A stretch of DNA of 64,000 nt, from assembly GCA_038503035.1 (NCBI GenBank), contig JAVSML010024326.1:310001-374000 (forward strand), in the 5' to 3' direction. The notes beneath the pieces were generated by a model. That model saw only the letters and a list, made by a program, of their open reading frames with translations, was not told the origin of the DNA and made no database searches. Of this stretch, positions 36,601 through 48,275 are shown piece by piece (within the stretch, counting starts at the first letter, position 1; each line of letters starts with the position of its first letter). This DNA comes from Crocodylus rhombifer. Its lineage: Eukaryota > Chordata > Crocodylia > Crocodylidae. The position numbers and the translations under genes are program-made.

Positions 36601-37814
36601 GTGCGACTCTCAGCTGGAGGGGGCACTCACGGTATCACCAGCCAATAGAGGAAGAACATGTCCCTGATGAGCTCACTCCCATGCCAGGACAAACTTAGAG
36701 GTATGGGCTGGGGCTATGGGGAAGGAGGATGCCCCAGGTCCTGGGCATGACCACTAAAACTGCACCCTGCCAGGGTAGGGAGGCCTGGTGAGACTGTTGG
36801 CAGCACAGCAGCCCCATAAATGTCAGGACCAATGATCCCCTGGTGAAAGGCAGGTAGGAGGTGCCATTACCTCCAGCTAATGCACACACCCACACAGTCC
36901 TGACTGGGGAAAGCCCAGATCTGTCACATCTTTGACAGGCCTGAGGCTTGCTGGTTGCAGTGCAGTTGTGAGGCTCCAGGTGAGTTCAGCTTAGCTGCCT
37001 GGGATGCCAACTTTTGGGTTGAAAAACCCATTGTCAGGCTGAGGAAGTACCTGCAGTTGGTGTGTCTCCTGGTCCTGGATGGAAGGAATAGTAAAGAATC
37101 CAGAGGCTGGCCTGCCACGCAATGCAGGCAAGAAAGCCAGTCAGTGAAAATTGAAATGGAGGCATCAGGGGTTGAGGGACAGGCTGGGGTGGGGTGGGGG
37201 AAGGGGGTTGTACCAGCACAAGTAAAAATGCAGAGGTGCCTAGGGAGTCAGATGTCTGGCAGGTTACAGTTTGTCAGAATTCCACTGCATATATTGAATC
37301 CATGAGTTTCTGTACCTACTGCTTAGGAGGCTGATGAATTTAAGTTCATAGGCCCGGCTCCAAAAAGCTGGCAGGCTTCATGGATGCATCAGGGCCTAGC
37401 AGGCCTTTATTTTTCACCCCCTTGTGCCCCAGGACAGACACAGTTGCACAAGCATCCATGTCACACACACAGTGTCACCTATGTCATGAGTTTTGCTTTC
37501 AGAACTTTGAGGTGCAGTTTTCCAGAAACCTCTGCACCTATCACCTTAAAACTTGGCAGACTTCATGCCTGTGGCAGGGGGTACGAATTTTGCAAGTTTC
37601 AAGTTTCATCCAAATAAGCCAAACAATGACAAGGTTATAGATATTTTATTGATTCCCCATTATACCCAATGGCCAAATCTCTGAATCTCTCCGAATCCTC
37701 TGAAGCCAATTTGGACAAATCAAATTGGAAAAGCAATCTGAATATCTAAATCAAATTGCTGGCATCTGAATTGGCTGAATCTGAATCAAATAGTTCCCTA
37801 TTCACACAGACCTA
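35126..37814 (+). mobile_element. hAT-2: 5'-truncated hAT transposon, inverted relative to hAT-1
   Basis: Homology to hAT-1 starts inside the transposase at about 35126 and runs to a right end TTCACACAGACCTA at 37801-37814, which resembles the GCACAGCCCTA end of the element at 13379-13874. The left TIR and BED finger are absent, so no TSD can be tested. The subterminal region (37670-37800) is full of GAATC/CAAATC words, unlike the GAAAC words of hAT-1. The body from 36600 to 37130 is the reverse complement of hAT-1 24403-25523. Confidence 0.8.
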
Positions 37815-38375
37815 GTGGCCATGATCTTTATGCTTGTGTTTAAAAGCAGCACCATAGCAAGGCAAAGCAGATTGCCATGTTCCACACCAAAAGTCTCCAA
37901 CCTGAGTGCACTAGGCACACATCCAACCATAACTAAATGCTTCTCACACAACACAACACGTCACAAAGAGCAGCTATTACTCGAGAGGGCAAATGAACAG
38001 AAAGGCAAATATGTGAGTCTGACTTGGAGTCACCACAGCTCCAGCTCTAAAAAGCAAATAAAAATTCAGAAATTAGATTCTAACTGAAAACCTACTGCTG
38101 TACCTTCTATTTTGTCTGCCATCTACTTCTGTCCAGGTTAGAAACCATTAAGTTTTTGCAATTTGTTTGCTTGATGGGTTAAACCTTTGGAAAATACCAG
38201 GATAATAGATTTCTACCCTTTCCCTTGGCATCTCTTTATAATCAGTGTGGAGAATTCTTTGAATAACCTGGTAAAAACCCTAACACTTTTTATAAACTTA
38301 AACTCTCACAACTGTTCTTTGAAGATGTTTTAAAAAAAAATGGTTATTAAAGAATTTAGTTGTATTTCTATTTTC
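37815..38375. other. unassigned spacer
   Basis: About 560 bp between hAT-2 and CR1-3 with only short, unremarkable frames. Nothing recognised. Confidence 0.5.
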
Positions 38376-41300
38376 ATAGTGCTTATGGTTGGAAGGGACC
38401 TAAACAGATCATCAGGTCTGTCCCCCTGCCCTGCGCAGGAATGAGTGCTGGCATCTTAACATACCAGCCAAATATCTGTCCAGCCTCCTCTTGAAGACCC
38501 CCAATATAGGAGAGAGCACCACCTCCCTTGGGAGTCCTTTCCAGAGCCTGGCAGCTCTAACCATAAAGCAATGCCTCCTGATGTCTAGCCTGAACCTTCT
38601 CTTTAACACTTTATGGCCTTTATTCCTAGTAACCCTGGGTGGTGCCTGAGAGAACAGAGCATCACCCAATTTGCTCTGTTCCCCCCGGTGAGTTTGTAGC
38701 CACCAGATGCCCTCAGCCTTCTCTTGTGGAGGCTGAATAGATTCAGGCACTTTAGCTTCTCTTCGTAGGGCATGACCCGCTACCCCTTGACCATGTGAGT
38801 GGCCCTCCTCTGGACTCTTTCAATGCTAGCCACATCCCTCTTGAAGTGCAGTGCCCAGAACTGGATGCAGTACTCCAACTGTGGCCTGATCAATGCCTCA
38901 CAGAGGGGAAGGATCACCACACTGGACCCACCTGAGATGCATCTATAGATGCATGACAACTTGTGGTTAGCCTTACTGACTGCTTTCTCACATTGGTGGC
39001 TCATGTTCATCCTAGAGTCAACAATGACTCCAAGATCCCTTTCTGCCACTGTATTGACTAGAACTGTGTCCTGCAGCCTATATGTGTGTTGCTAGTTCCT
39101 TCTCCCTAAATGCAGTACCCTGCACTTGTCTGCGTTGAATTCCATCCTATTCTCATCTGCCCACCTATGTAACCTGTCTAGATCTAGCTGGATTCTGTCC
39201 CTCCCCTCCAGGTGCCTACCTCACCCTACATCTTCATGTTATCAGTGAATTTGGACAGTGTGCTTTCCACATCCAGATCGCTGATAAAGATGTTGAACAG
39301 TACAGGCCCCAGGACTGAGCCCTGGGGGACTCCACTGTCGTCCACATCCCTCCAAGTCAAAAATGACCCATCCACCACCATCCTCTGGGTGCAACCATAT
39401 AGCCAATTTGCCACCCATCTGACTGTGTAGGCATAAATGCTGCAATCACCTAGTTTTTTTAAGAGAATGTGGTGAGAAACAGTGTCAAAGGCCTTCTTAA
39501 AGTCCACGAAAATGACATCCACTTTGTTGCCCTCATCCAGGATCTTTATGATCTGATCATAAAAGGTAACAAGGCTAGTCAGGCAGTATCTGCCCGCAGT
39601 GATCCCGTGTTGGTTGTCCCTGAGCATTACCTCCCCTGCTGGGCCCTTGCAGATGTGTTTCTTGATCATTTTCTCAAAGGTCTTTCCAAGGACCGAGGTA
39701 AGGCTAACTGGCCTATAGTTGCTGGGGTCCTCCTTTCTCCCCTTCTTGTAAATGGGGACCACACTGGCCCTTTTTCAATCCTCTGGTACCTGGCTAGAGC
39801 TGCATGAGTGCTCATAAAGCCATGCCAGGGGCCCTGCTATGACCCCCGCCAATTCCCTCAGCACCCTCGGGGGAAGAGCATCTGGACCTGCTGATTAAAA
39901 CACATCCAGCCCCTCAAAAAGTTCCCTAACTAGGTCGTCCCTGACCCTAGGCATAGCAGCGCCTCCGTTGGGTCTGCCCATAATCCCAGTGGGGGAAATG
40001 TCCCGGTCCCTGTTCAGGAATATGGAGGCAAAGAATTTGTTAAAGAGGTCAACTTTTTCATTTGCTGCAATCACCAGATTGCCAAACCTGTCCTGTAGGG
40101 TCCCTGCATTACCCGGTGCTGCCTTACTCCCTATGAATTTGAAAAAGGACTTTCTGTTATCCCTAATTCTGGTCACTAGCCCTAGCTCCATCTCTGCCTT
40201 GGGCTTCCTAGCAGTCTCCCTGCCATCACGAGCAATGGAGATGTAATCCTCCTTGGTGATAGCCTCTTGCTTCCACTGTTTGTATGCCTCTTTTTTTGCC
40301 CTTAGGCATTCCTGGATGCCTTTGCCAAGCTCTGGGGGCTTTTTAGGACTCCTGCCCACCTTGGTATGCATTGGGACTGACTCCCTTTGAGTTTGAAGGA
40401 TTGCCTCCTTGAGGAACAACCACCTGACTTGGACTCCCATCTCATTGAAGCTCCAAGATCCCAATGCCTCTCCTACTAATCTTCTTAACTCATTGAAGTC
40501 AGCCCTCCTGAAGTAAAGGACTTTTGCCTTACTGCTTCCTTTCACCACCCTGCGCTGGATAGTAAATTGCAGCAGGTGATGATCACTGTCACCCAGGAGG
40601 TTGAGTACCAACAGACCCCTCACCAGGTTGTCGCCTGTGGCAAGGACCAAGTCCAGCAAGGCATTTCCCTTGGTGGCACTGTGTACCTCCTCGGTTAAGT
40701 GGAGATCCTGTATTCTGGCCAGCAACCGAAGTGAGCGTTCAGAGCTGGCTGACTACTCCTCCCCACAGATGTCTGGGTAGTTTAGGTCGCACATGCCAAC
40801 CACATCCCTTGACTTTACAGCCTCCATAAGCTGACCCGAGAATTTCAGGTCCAGCTCATCCCCCTGGTGTGGTGATCTGTAGTAGACACCAACTCTCAGG
40901 TCCCTTTCTTCATGACCCCCTTGCATTCTTACCTAGAGTGTCTCAGTTTGCCCCTCCTCTGACCCCATCCTGATCATCAAGGATGTGTATAGCTCTTTGA
41001 CATAGAGCACTACTCCTCCCCACTTTTTTCCCTGCTCTGTCTCACCTGTGCAGCCTGTAGCCCTCAATGTCCACTTCCCAGTCATGGGTAGGATCCCACC
41101 AGGTCTCTGTGAGCCTCACTAGATCTGGGTTTTTGCTAGCTAGCAGGAGGGTGAGTTCCTCCTGCTTATTACCCATGCTCTAAGCATTTGTGTAGAGGCA
41201 TTTGAGGCCTTCTGTAGGTGCACATGCTGCCCCCTTGTTCCCAAGCCTGCCCTAGCCCCTGTCATTTACCTAGGTACTACCTGCATGTGTCTCCTGGCTT

Positions 41301-41395
41301 GATGGTGAAGTGTCCTCATGTTCCTCTGCATCCTCATCCCCCAGAGAACCTATTTTAAAGCTCACCATATGAGATCAGCCAGACTGGAAGAAAAA
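38376..41395 (-). mobile_element. CR1-3: long CR1 LINE copy (ORF2 unit)
   Basis: Minus-strand CR1 from the ORF1-ORF2 spacer (41395 to about 41240, including the antisense of GCTTTAAAATAGG at about 41352) through ORF2 to the 3' tail at 38376. The 3' end has the antisense of GATGATCTG-like and TATGAAAAT-like CR1 tail sequence. Its 5' end is cut off close to the 3' end of the Tx1 LINE at 41.4 kb. It is of the same general subfamily as CR1-1, judged by shared phrases (ARIQDLHLTEEVHS; DALLDLVLATGD). Confidence 0.85.
38412..41240 (-). pseudogene. CR1-3 ORF2 (endonuclease-reverse transcriptase)
   Basis: From high to low coordinate: an endonuclease beginning near 41200 and broken by stops; the frame 39895-40725 with RIQDLHLTEEVHSATKGNAL and GDSDHHLLQFTIQ (endonuclease Asp-His); a break; then RT in the frame 39226-39762 with [34 protein letters not shown] (motif A) and [17 protein letters not shown], then FTDN in place of FADD. 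The downstream frames 38780-39049 and 38412-38750 hold the C-terminal region (ERVQRRATHMVKG and LFSQAPPRVTRNKGHKVLK). It has about four frame breaks and an altered catalytic motif, so it is dead. Confidence 0.9.
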
Positions 41396-41414
41396 GTGTA
41401 GGGCAGGTGCAGTG

Positions 41415-41448
41415 GAAGAAAGAAAGAATGAAAGAACAAAAGAAAGAC
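41415..41448. repeat. GAAA-type microsatellite flanking the 3' end of the Tx1 LINE
   Basis: AGAAAGAAAGAATGAAAGAA and a following AAAGAAAG. A similar tract, GAATGAAAGAAAGAAAG, occurs at the other end of the Tx1 element (48254-48275). The pair could be a duplicated microsatellite target. Confidence 0.7.
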
Positions 41449-41749
41449 TTTTTTACTTTTTATAAAGGTTTATTAAGGGGAAAAGGGGGTCACATACCAA
41501 CAAAGTAATAAAACACTGCCCATGCAGGTGCCCAGGTACAAGAGACAGAGCCTAGGGCCATAGCCTACAAGCCCTGCCCTTACAGTCTAAAAACAAAAAT
41601 ATTCAGAGCAACATCAGCCTGCTGAGACCCCTGCCAGTACTCTAGGAAGGGGGCTAGCAGTGTTGCAGTGTGAGGACTAAATAGCCACCCTCAACACTGA
41701 AGAGCACACCCTGAATTGCCCAACATACCTGGAAGGTAGGCACTGTCTC

Positions 41750-44700
41750 CTAGAGGACTGCGTACTCAAACTCCAATGAAAGGCATGCCTGCACCAAAAA
41801 CCACAGGGCATTGTCTGAGCCATCCATGGTAAGCCAGTTCCCGCAGCTCTTGAAGATCGCCATCTTAACCTGGCTGAGTGAGAAGTTGGTCAGACAGATA
41901 ACGACCCCATTGGCTGCCTGGTAAGGGAGGGAGAACAAGTTGTCTCTGAGAAGGACAAACCTAGCACCTCAAGCAAAGTGCTGAGGGCAGCAAACAGCTT
42001 TGAGAGGCATCCAAGGAAGGTATGGTTAAGATCCTCCTTCACTCCCCCCAGACAAAAGGGACAGGCTGCTGATGCAGTCAGGTCCATGTGACAGACAAGA
42101 GTGCTGGTGGCCAGAATCCCATGTAGCAACTGCCTCTGTAGGCCACCAGTCTTTTTGGAGATGGGGGGGATTATAAAGCATGCGCCATGCTGGGCAGGCT
42201 GGTGTGAGCACCAGTATTGCTATGTGCCTCTGCCACACTGTGTTGAGCCAACTGGCAAGGACACAGCTGTGGTGGACTGGAATCACCCACAGATACAGGA
42301 CCTTCCAGAGGAGTGCATTGAAACAAATCCCAGTACTATTATCAGGAGACATAGGGAGAGCCAGTAAGGTGGCAGGCCCACCACGCAGGTTACTATCCAC
42401 AACCAGGACAATGGACTGTGGTGGAAAGGGCTCACACAGGACATCCCTAGTCAGGAGGGCTCTCCATGCTCAGAGGTGCTCCTCCAGGGTGGGTGCCGCA
42501 TCCTGCAGGAGAATGGCCCACACATCCCTTAGAAAGTGGGGCAGCACAGCAGACTGAACGCATGCCCAAGTGGGCAGCCAGAGCCTCAGTTGACAACCAG
42601 TGTGACTGGGTCATGTCAAGGAGGTGTCCCAGCTGGATGGTACGTGACTGGATGAGGGAGCCAACAAGGCTGCTAGAGGTGAGGCTTGGAAGACTTGCTG
42701 CAGGGCTGGGTTATCGACCAGGGGCTCCTGCAGTAACTGCGGTAACTGCAGGTGCTTGGCTTGGGGCAGGAGGCAGCTCACCAGGACTGCGCCATGCCTT
42801 GACAGAAGGGTGGGAGGACACCCCAGTCCAAGAGAGTGGGGTCCAGAAGGAACAGGTCCCAGTCAAAACCAAGGCCCCCCACCCGATGCAAAAACAAATT
42901 AGCTAGCTGCTACCAGGGGAGGAGGTCCTCGCAGTACAGGAGCCTTTGGAGGGCCTGTAGGCAGAAGTCTGCTACCCTGCCCAGCAGGTCAACCAAGCCC
43001 TGGCTCCCCTCGGCCACTGGCAAATAAAGAATGGCTCAGGGGAGCCAGTGTTGCCCATCCCCAGAAGAAGTCCATAAGCAGTCACTGGAGCTTCTCAAAG
43101 AGGTCTGGTGGAGTTGTCCAATACAGTGCAATGGTGTCACAATGTCGCAGCTGCCAGGTTGTTGATAAGGACCCACCCATGGTAGGAGAGGCTGGGCAGA
43201 TGCCAGCGCCATTGCTGCAGGCATTCTCCACCTTGGCATCAAGGTCCTTCCAATTCTGTGCCCTCCTGATGCCAGGTAAGACCCCCGGGCAACTCATGGG
43301 GGAGGGGGTTGACCCAGGGACCAAGAAGGAGGGTGTCACTCTTGGTCCAGTTCACATGAGCTGAAGAGGCATGTTGATAGACTTCTTGACAGGTCACCCT
43401 GGACGCTGATGAGGACAGTCACGTTGTCTGCATATGCTGTGAGCCTGACCAGCAGGCAGCCCACTGTGACAGAGGCAGATGGAAGAGTCAGTCTGTTCAG
43501 GTACTGCCACAGAGTGTGGAGTAGGGTTTTGATGGACAAGCTGTACAACGTTCCTGACAGAGGGTAGCCCTGGTGGATTCCCCCGCAGGCTGGGACTGGG
43601 GTGCAAAACATGCCATTCATCTTCAGGATGTTTGAAATGTCCCAATACAGGACCCAGAGGGGGGAGGTAAAGTTGGGCCCAAAGCCGAAGGCCTCAAAGG
43701 TCCAAAACAGATAGTCAAGGATGACTCGGTTGAAGGCTTTCTCCTGGTCCAAGGAGATGAGCCCAATTCTGAGGCCAAAGAGGTCTTCAGGTGTCAGCCG
43801 GTCTTGAAGCAGGAACAGATTTTCCTGGATGGTCCTGCCCAGCATGCAATAACTTTGCTCAGGGCTGATGATAGAAGTCATAATGGTGCACAGCCAGTTA
43901 GACAAAGCCTTGGTACACTGGTCACCAGTTTTTGATGCAGCCAAGGTCTCCTTTCTTAGGCAGCAGGGTGAAGACCACTCAGCGACAGCTGGTTGGCATT
44001 GTCAGGTCTGCGAGACTCTCATAAAAATACATAGGAGGCAGGGGATGAGGAGAGGCCAGAAGGTCTTATAAAATTTGGCAAGCAGCCCATTGATGCCAGT
44101 GGCTTTGCCCAAGGTGAGGACCCTGATGGCAGCTGTGAGTTCCTCCAAAGACAGTTCTCACTCAAGTTGGTAGGCCTCTGAAGAGCAAAGCCTAGGGAGG
44201 CCATCATGTAAGCTCCTAGCAGACTCTAGGCAAGTCAGTTCAGCTGCAAACAGTTCCTGGGAGAAGGTGATGGTGTGGCATGAGATCTCAACAGGATCTG
44301 TGAGTCTTTGGCCATCTGGAGTCTTAAGATGGTCAATGATTTTCTGTGCAGCTTGTTGTTTCTCAAGACTGAAGTAGAAGTGAGTCAGGATGTCAATCTC
44401 CATCAGCTCCTGGCAGCGGGCATGGAACCTCGCACCCCAGGCTGCACTCTCTGCCTGCTCCTGCACGTTTCTAGTGGAGCTTAAGACTCTCAAGCAGCCC
44501 CACATCATTGCCAGCATCACGCAGGGCCACGTCAGGTTGCGCCACATCCTCCTCCAACTCCCGAACACAGCAGTGAAGCTTACTTGTTGCCAATTGCGTG
44601 TACTGCTGACAGGAAAACTCTAATCTGCACCTTCCCACATCCCACCACTGCTTCCAAGAGGGGAAGGTGGCTCTTGCACCTTCCCATGCTTTCCAGAAGT

Positions 44701-46172
44701 GAGCAAAGCAGTCACAGAACTGAACATCCTGCAAGAGAGTAGTGTTGAGGCACCAGTAGGGTGCCTGGAAATGCATCCTACCAGGAAAGCTCAGCACACA
44801 GGAAACCAGGCTATGATCTGACAGCCCTCCTGGGGAAATGTGCCTGATGCACATGAGTGGTAGGTGGTGCCTGGCAACATACAGGCAGTCAAGGCATGCC
44901 ATGGAGAGCCCACCAGCCGTTGCCTTCAGCCAGGTATACTGCCTTGCTTCAACATGGAGATGGTGCCAGACCTCAACAAGGTCCACTACCTCTAAAGTGG
45001 TCCACAGCTTCCAGGCTGAGGATGGATGGGGCTCCAGCCCATTCTGGTCATGATGCACATTGGCCATGCAAGTGAAGTCTCCACCCAGGAGGAAAAGGTC
45101 ATCACCATCAGCAGCACTCTGTAACAAGTCAGCTAGGGTCTCAAAGAAGGTGCTCTGTTCTCATCCAGCAGTGAGTGCATAGATGTTAATAAGGAGGCGG
45201 CGATGTGCAAACTAGATGCAAATGGTGAGCAGGCAGCCAGGGATGACCTCTTGGGCTATCTCTGAGTCAGGTGTCAGCTGTGGTGACAGGAGGATTGTAG
45301 CCCCTGCCCTGAGGGAGGTACCATGACTGAAGAAACTGCAGCCATTCCAGGCAGCATGCCAGTCATAGAAGCATGGGATCATAGAAGTCGGGTCGGAAGG
45401 GACCTTGTAGATCTTCAAGCCCGACCCCCCGCCTGGGCAGGAGAAAAAGACTGGACTCAAATGAGTCCAGCCAGGTAGTCATCAAGCCTCTTCTTAAAGA
45501 TCCCCAGGGTAGGAGCCAGCACCACTTCCCTTGGAAGTTGGTTCCAGCTCCTGGCCGCCCTAACTCTGAGTAGTTCTTGTGGATGTCTAATCTAAATCTA
45601 CTCTCTAATAACTTGTGTCCATTGTTCCTTGTCATGCCAGGGGGCTCTAGGGGAAACAGCCTCTCCCCTAAACCCTTCTGGTCTCCCCTAGTGAGTTTAT
45701 AGACAGTCACCAGGTCCCCCCTCAGCCTTCTCTTGTGAAGGCTGAACAGGTTTAGGTCCTGCAGTCTTTCAATGTAGGGTCTGCCCTGTAGTCCCTGAAT
45801 CATGCGGCTGGCCCTCCTCTGGACCCTTTCAATGTTGTCCACATCCCTCCTGAAATGGGGCACACAGAACTGGACACAGTACTCCAGCTGTGGCCTGACC
45901 AGCGTCGCATAGAGGGGGAGGATCACCTCCCTGGCTCTACTTGAGATGCACCTGTGGATGCACGACAAGGTGCGGTTAGCCCTGCCAACCGAGACCTCGC
46001 ATTGTCGGCCCATGTTCATCTTGAAGTCAGATTGATTGGCTGCATCACTGTGTGTTTCCTGGAGAAAGGCAATGTGCAGCCTTTTCTAGCACAGAAAATC
46101 AAGGAGTTCTATCTGTTTCACAGGCTCTTTGCAGCCATCGGCATTAAGAGAACCAAAGGTTGTGGCAGCCAT
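41750..46172 (-). pseudogene. Tx1-clade ORF2 (endonuclease, RT, C-terminal zinc-ribbon-like region)
   Basis: The start ATG is at 46172-46170. The first residues read TFGSLNADGC, then FLQETHSDAAN (46035-46080), the EEP endonuclease Glu motif. The domain is then interrupted by CR1-4 and resumes near 45362. The frame 44471-45127 has LFLLGGDFTCMANVHHD and GLSDHSLVSCVLSFPG, the catalytic Asp and Asp-His motifs. The linker lies at 44158-44568. RT is at 43336-43944: YCMLGRTIQENLFLLQD, LISLDQEKAFNRV (motif A), GIHQGYPLSGTLYSL, and AYADN in place of the usual YADD. The C-terminal frames 41890-42400 have CPFCLGGVKEDLNHTFLGC, a Cys-His cluster. There are many frame changes and one catalytic substitution. 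Confidence 0.85.
45363..46024 (-). mobile_element. CR1-4: 5'-truncated CR1 inserted in the Tx1 endonuclease
   Basis: The minus-strand frame 45363-46019 is open for 218 codons and reads MNMGRQCEVSVGRANRTLSC, then VRPQLEYCVQFCVPHFRRD, ERVQRRASRMIQGLQGRPYI and EPPGMTRNNGHKLLESRFRL. This is the C-terminal part of CR1 ORF2, followed by the CR1 tail with CTTCTATGATCCCATG at 45363-45390. Tx1 endonuclease sequence lies on both sides. It is well preserved compared with CR1-5, so it is a fairly recent insertion. No clear TSD was found. Confidence 0.9.
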
Positions 46173-47830
46173 GTGTAAAGGTGTAGATGGGGGGACAAGC
46201 AAGGCCAAAACAACAGAGAGAACAACTCCCCAGCTGGTGCTTCTTGAAACAAGCGCCCAACATCACATGAAAGCTTGCTAAGGCAAAAGCTATAGCACTG
46301 CACCCCTGGATTGGAGTGGAACACTGCTGCTGTAGCCCTAGCAGACACCACAAATGTCTCTGGGTCTGGGAACCATTTGCATACATGTTGTACAACCCTC
46401 TGGTCTAGGAATTCAATGAGGTGTTCAGAGTAGCCAGCGCAGGGAAGTTCCTCAGAAGCAGAAACAGGTTCTGCCTCTGGGGTGGGGATGCTCCCTATTG
46501 AGGGGGGCACCTTAGTGGACTGAGGGAGTGCTACTCCCTGAGGGAGGACTTCTGTCAACTCATTGTCAGAGGCAGAATCAAAGTCTGACTCTGAGGAGGA
46601 GGAGCTGTATACGTCAGGCACCAAAGGCTGCCTAATCCCAGAAGGAGCGCTTGTCCCCTCACCAAGATCATCATCAGCAGGCTCCATGGGAGCAGTGTCC
46701 TTCAAAGAGGCCTGGGGGTGGGGAGCATCAGTCCCTGATCTCTTGGATGGAGCATTCTCATGGGTTAGGCACTCTTGCTCCCGGAGCCTCGAGGCTCCCA
46801 GAGGGTCCAACCTCCATGTCAGTCTCATCAGGCTCAAGGATCTGAGAGAAAGGGGGAGGGCCACCAGACTCCCCCACCACCTCCCAACCCCCGGATCAAC
46901 CCTAGCCACTACAGGGTCTGGCGGGGCTGCCGAGGAGGAAGGTGGGGGGGAGGAGGGGCTGCTCAATAACCTCCCCTCCCCTCGAAGTGGTGTGGAGGTC
47001 TTGAGGGGATAAGGAGGCTTTTTTAAAAGACCCCTTTTTTCTGGGATTTACCCTTCCCAGCAGGAGGGGCCAAATCCTCCCCTGAGGGGGGAGGGAAAGT
47101 AGGGGCAGGTCCACTGGCACAAAGCCAGCTGACTCTGGTGAAACTGGGGGTGACTAGGAGGAAGGCTCTTCCCCACCACCCGATGGAGCTGCCGTGCCAG
47201 ATGTGGATGAACCACCATCAGGCACAGCTGCAGGAGGCTCTGCTGCGGCCGGCTTCTTCTCCAGGCACTGGGTAACCAGGTGGGACCTGCTACCACAGCG
47301 AACACACGCGGTGTCCCCAGTGGTGAGGTAGACTTCGTACCACTGCCCGTCAATCATGAAGGACATGGATTGAGGCAAACCCCAACCCTCCCTGTTAAGC
47401 AGCATGAACGGCTTACCTTTTAAAGGAAGAGACATGCTACGGAGCTCAGGGACCTTGCTGCCAAGCAGCAGTCTACGGACTGGCCCTGCAACCATGCCAT
47501 AAGGATGCAGGTGGTTAGTGAGGTCCTTGTCTGAGAGAAATGGAGGCATGTTCAAGGCTACATGAATGGATGGCGTGTCTAGCAGGGTTGCAAGGCAGAA
47601 AACACCCCTGAGCAACACCCCTGCTAACACAACCTCATTCACTAAAGCAGGGTTGCTGAGGAGGATGATGGGACCAAACTCACTTGGGCTGCATACAGGG
47701 CATGCTTGCAGCCTATGAGCACCCCCACTGCAGCCGCACACTCCTCCACTTCAACGGAGGGAGGGGCGTGAAGCCAGAAACCAAAGCTCCAGTACAGAGG
47801 GGCGAAGCGCCAGCAGTGGCCTCCAGCCAT
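46118..47830 (-). pseudogene. Tx1-clade ORF1 (RNA-binding protein with CCHC knuckle)
   Basis: The N-terminal piece (47642-47830 frame) ends SVEVEECAAAVGVLIGCKHA. The next frame, 47154-47741, has FGPIILLSNPALVNEVVLAG, VALNMPPFLSDKDLTNHLHP and LLLGSKVPELRSMSLPLKG, then the knuckle ACVRCGSRSHLVTQC. The frame 46118-46966 is Ser/Pro/acid rich and ends with YSEHLIEFLDQRVVQHVCKW, FPDPETFVVSARA, which resembles the C-terminus of Tx1-clade ORF1 proteins. In the family ORF1 binds element RNA in the ribonucleoprotein. Frameshifts join the pieces, and the 3' end overlaps the ORF2 start by about 50 nt. Confidence 0.75.
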
Positions 47831-48253
47831 TCCAGAGAAAACAGGGTTAACCTGGCAAAGGACCAGAGGGACGGGGGATGGGCAGCCCTCTGCCCCCCCC
47901 AGGGAACAAAGAAACTGGAAACAAATAAACTAACTAACCACCAGGGGAAAGGAGAAGGGTAAGCAACATGGCAGGGAGGACAAGGGAGAAACATTAAACA
48001 GCAGCAGAAAGGCTGCAGGGAGAGGGAGAGGAAGAAAAACAAACAAACAAAACATCATGACAAAGGGAGAGAGGGTGACTGCAGGAGAAAGAGCTGGGAA
48101 AAGGGGAAAAAGGCAGGGAAATGAATGAATAGTGCGGGACTACAGTGGGAAAAGGGTCAGACTGTCTAGGGGAGGGAAAACAAAAGAGAAGGAGAAAGGC
48201 TTACAAAACAGGGAGAAGCTCTCAGAGCAGACCCTCCTGTCTGTGGCCATTTG
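47831..48253 (-). other. Tx1 LINE 5' leader
   Basis: About 420 bp of purine-rich plus-strand sequence between the ORF1 start and the GAAA tract at 48254. It is presumably the 5' UTR and internal promoter of the Tx1 element. The exact 5' end is inferred only from the flanking microsatellite. Frames on the plus strand here are low complexity. Confidence 0.45.
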
Positions 48254-48275
48254 GAATGAAAGAAAGAAAGTTAGA
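48254..48275. repeat. GAAA-type microsatellite at the 5' end of the Tx1 LINE
   Basis: GAATGAAAGAAAGAAAGTT. It shares GAATGAAAGAA with the tract at 41415-41448. It may be one half of a target duplication. Confidence 0.65.

Larger units (their letters stand above)
41449..48253 (-). mobile_element. Tx1-clade (L1-like) LINE, nearly full length, carrying a CR1 insertion
   Basis: A non-LTR retrotransposon unlike CR1, on the minus strand: 5' leader (48253-47830), ORF1 (about 47830-46118), ORF2 (46172-41750) and a 3' UTR containing antisense AATAAA near 41470. ORF1 has a CCHC knuckle and ORF2 an EEP endonuclease, an RT and a C-terminal Cys-rich region. This is the Tx1 layout. It is interrupted by CR1-4 (45363-46024). 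Both ends abut GAAA-rich tracts. Some Tx1-clade families are known to insert into microsatellites or other specific repeats, so target preference is plausible but not shown. All frames are broken. Confidence 0.8.

Noticed and set aside
42466..42906. A 146-codon plus-strand frame
   Set aside because: Antisense to the C-terminal half of Tx1 ORF2; low-complexity shadow frame.
46563..47012. A 149-codon plus-strand protein
   Set aside because: It is the antisense of the Ser/Pro-rich part of Tx1 ORF1 and has no domain of its own.
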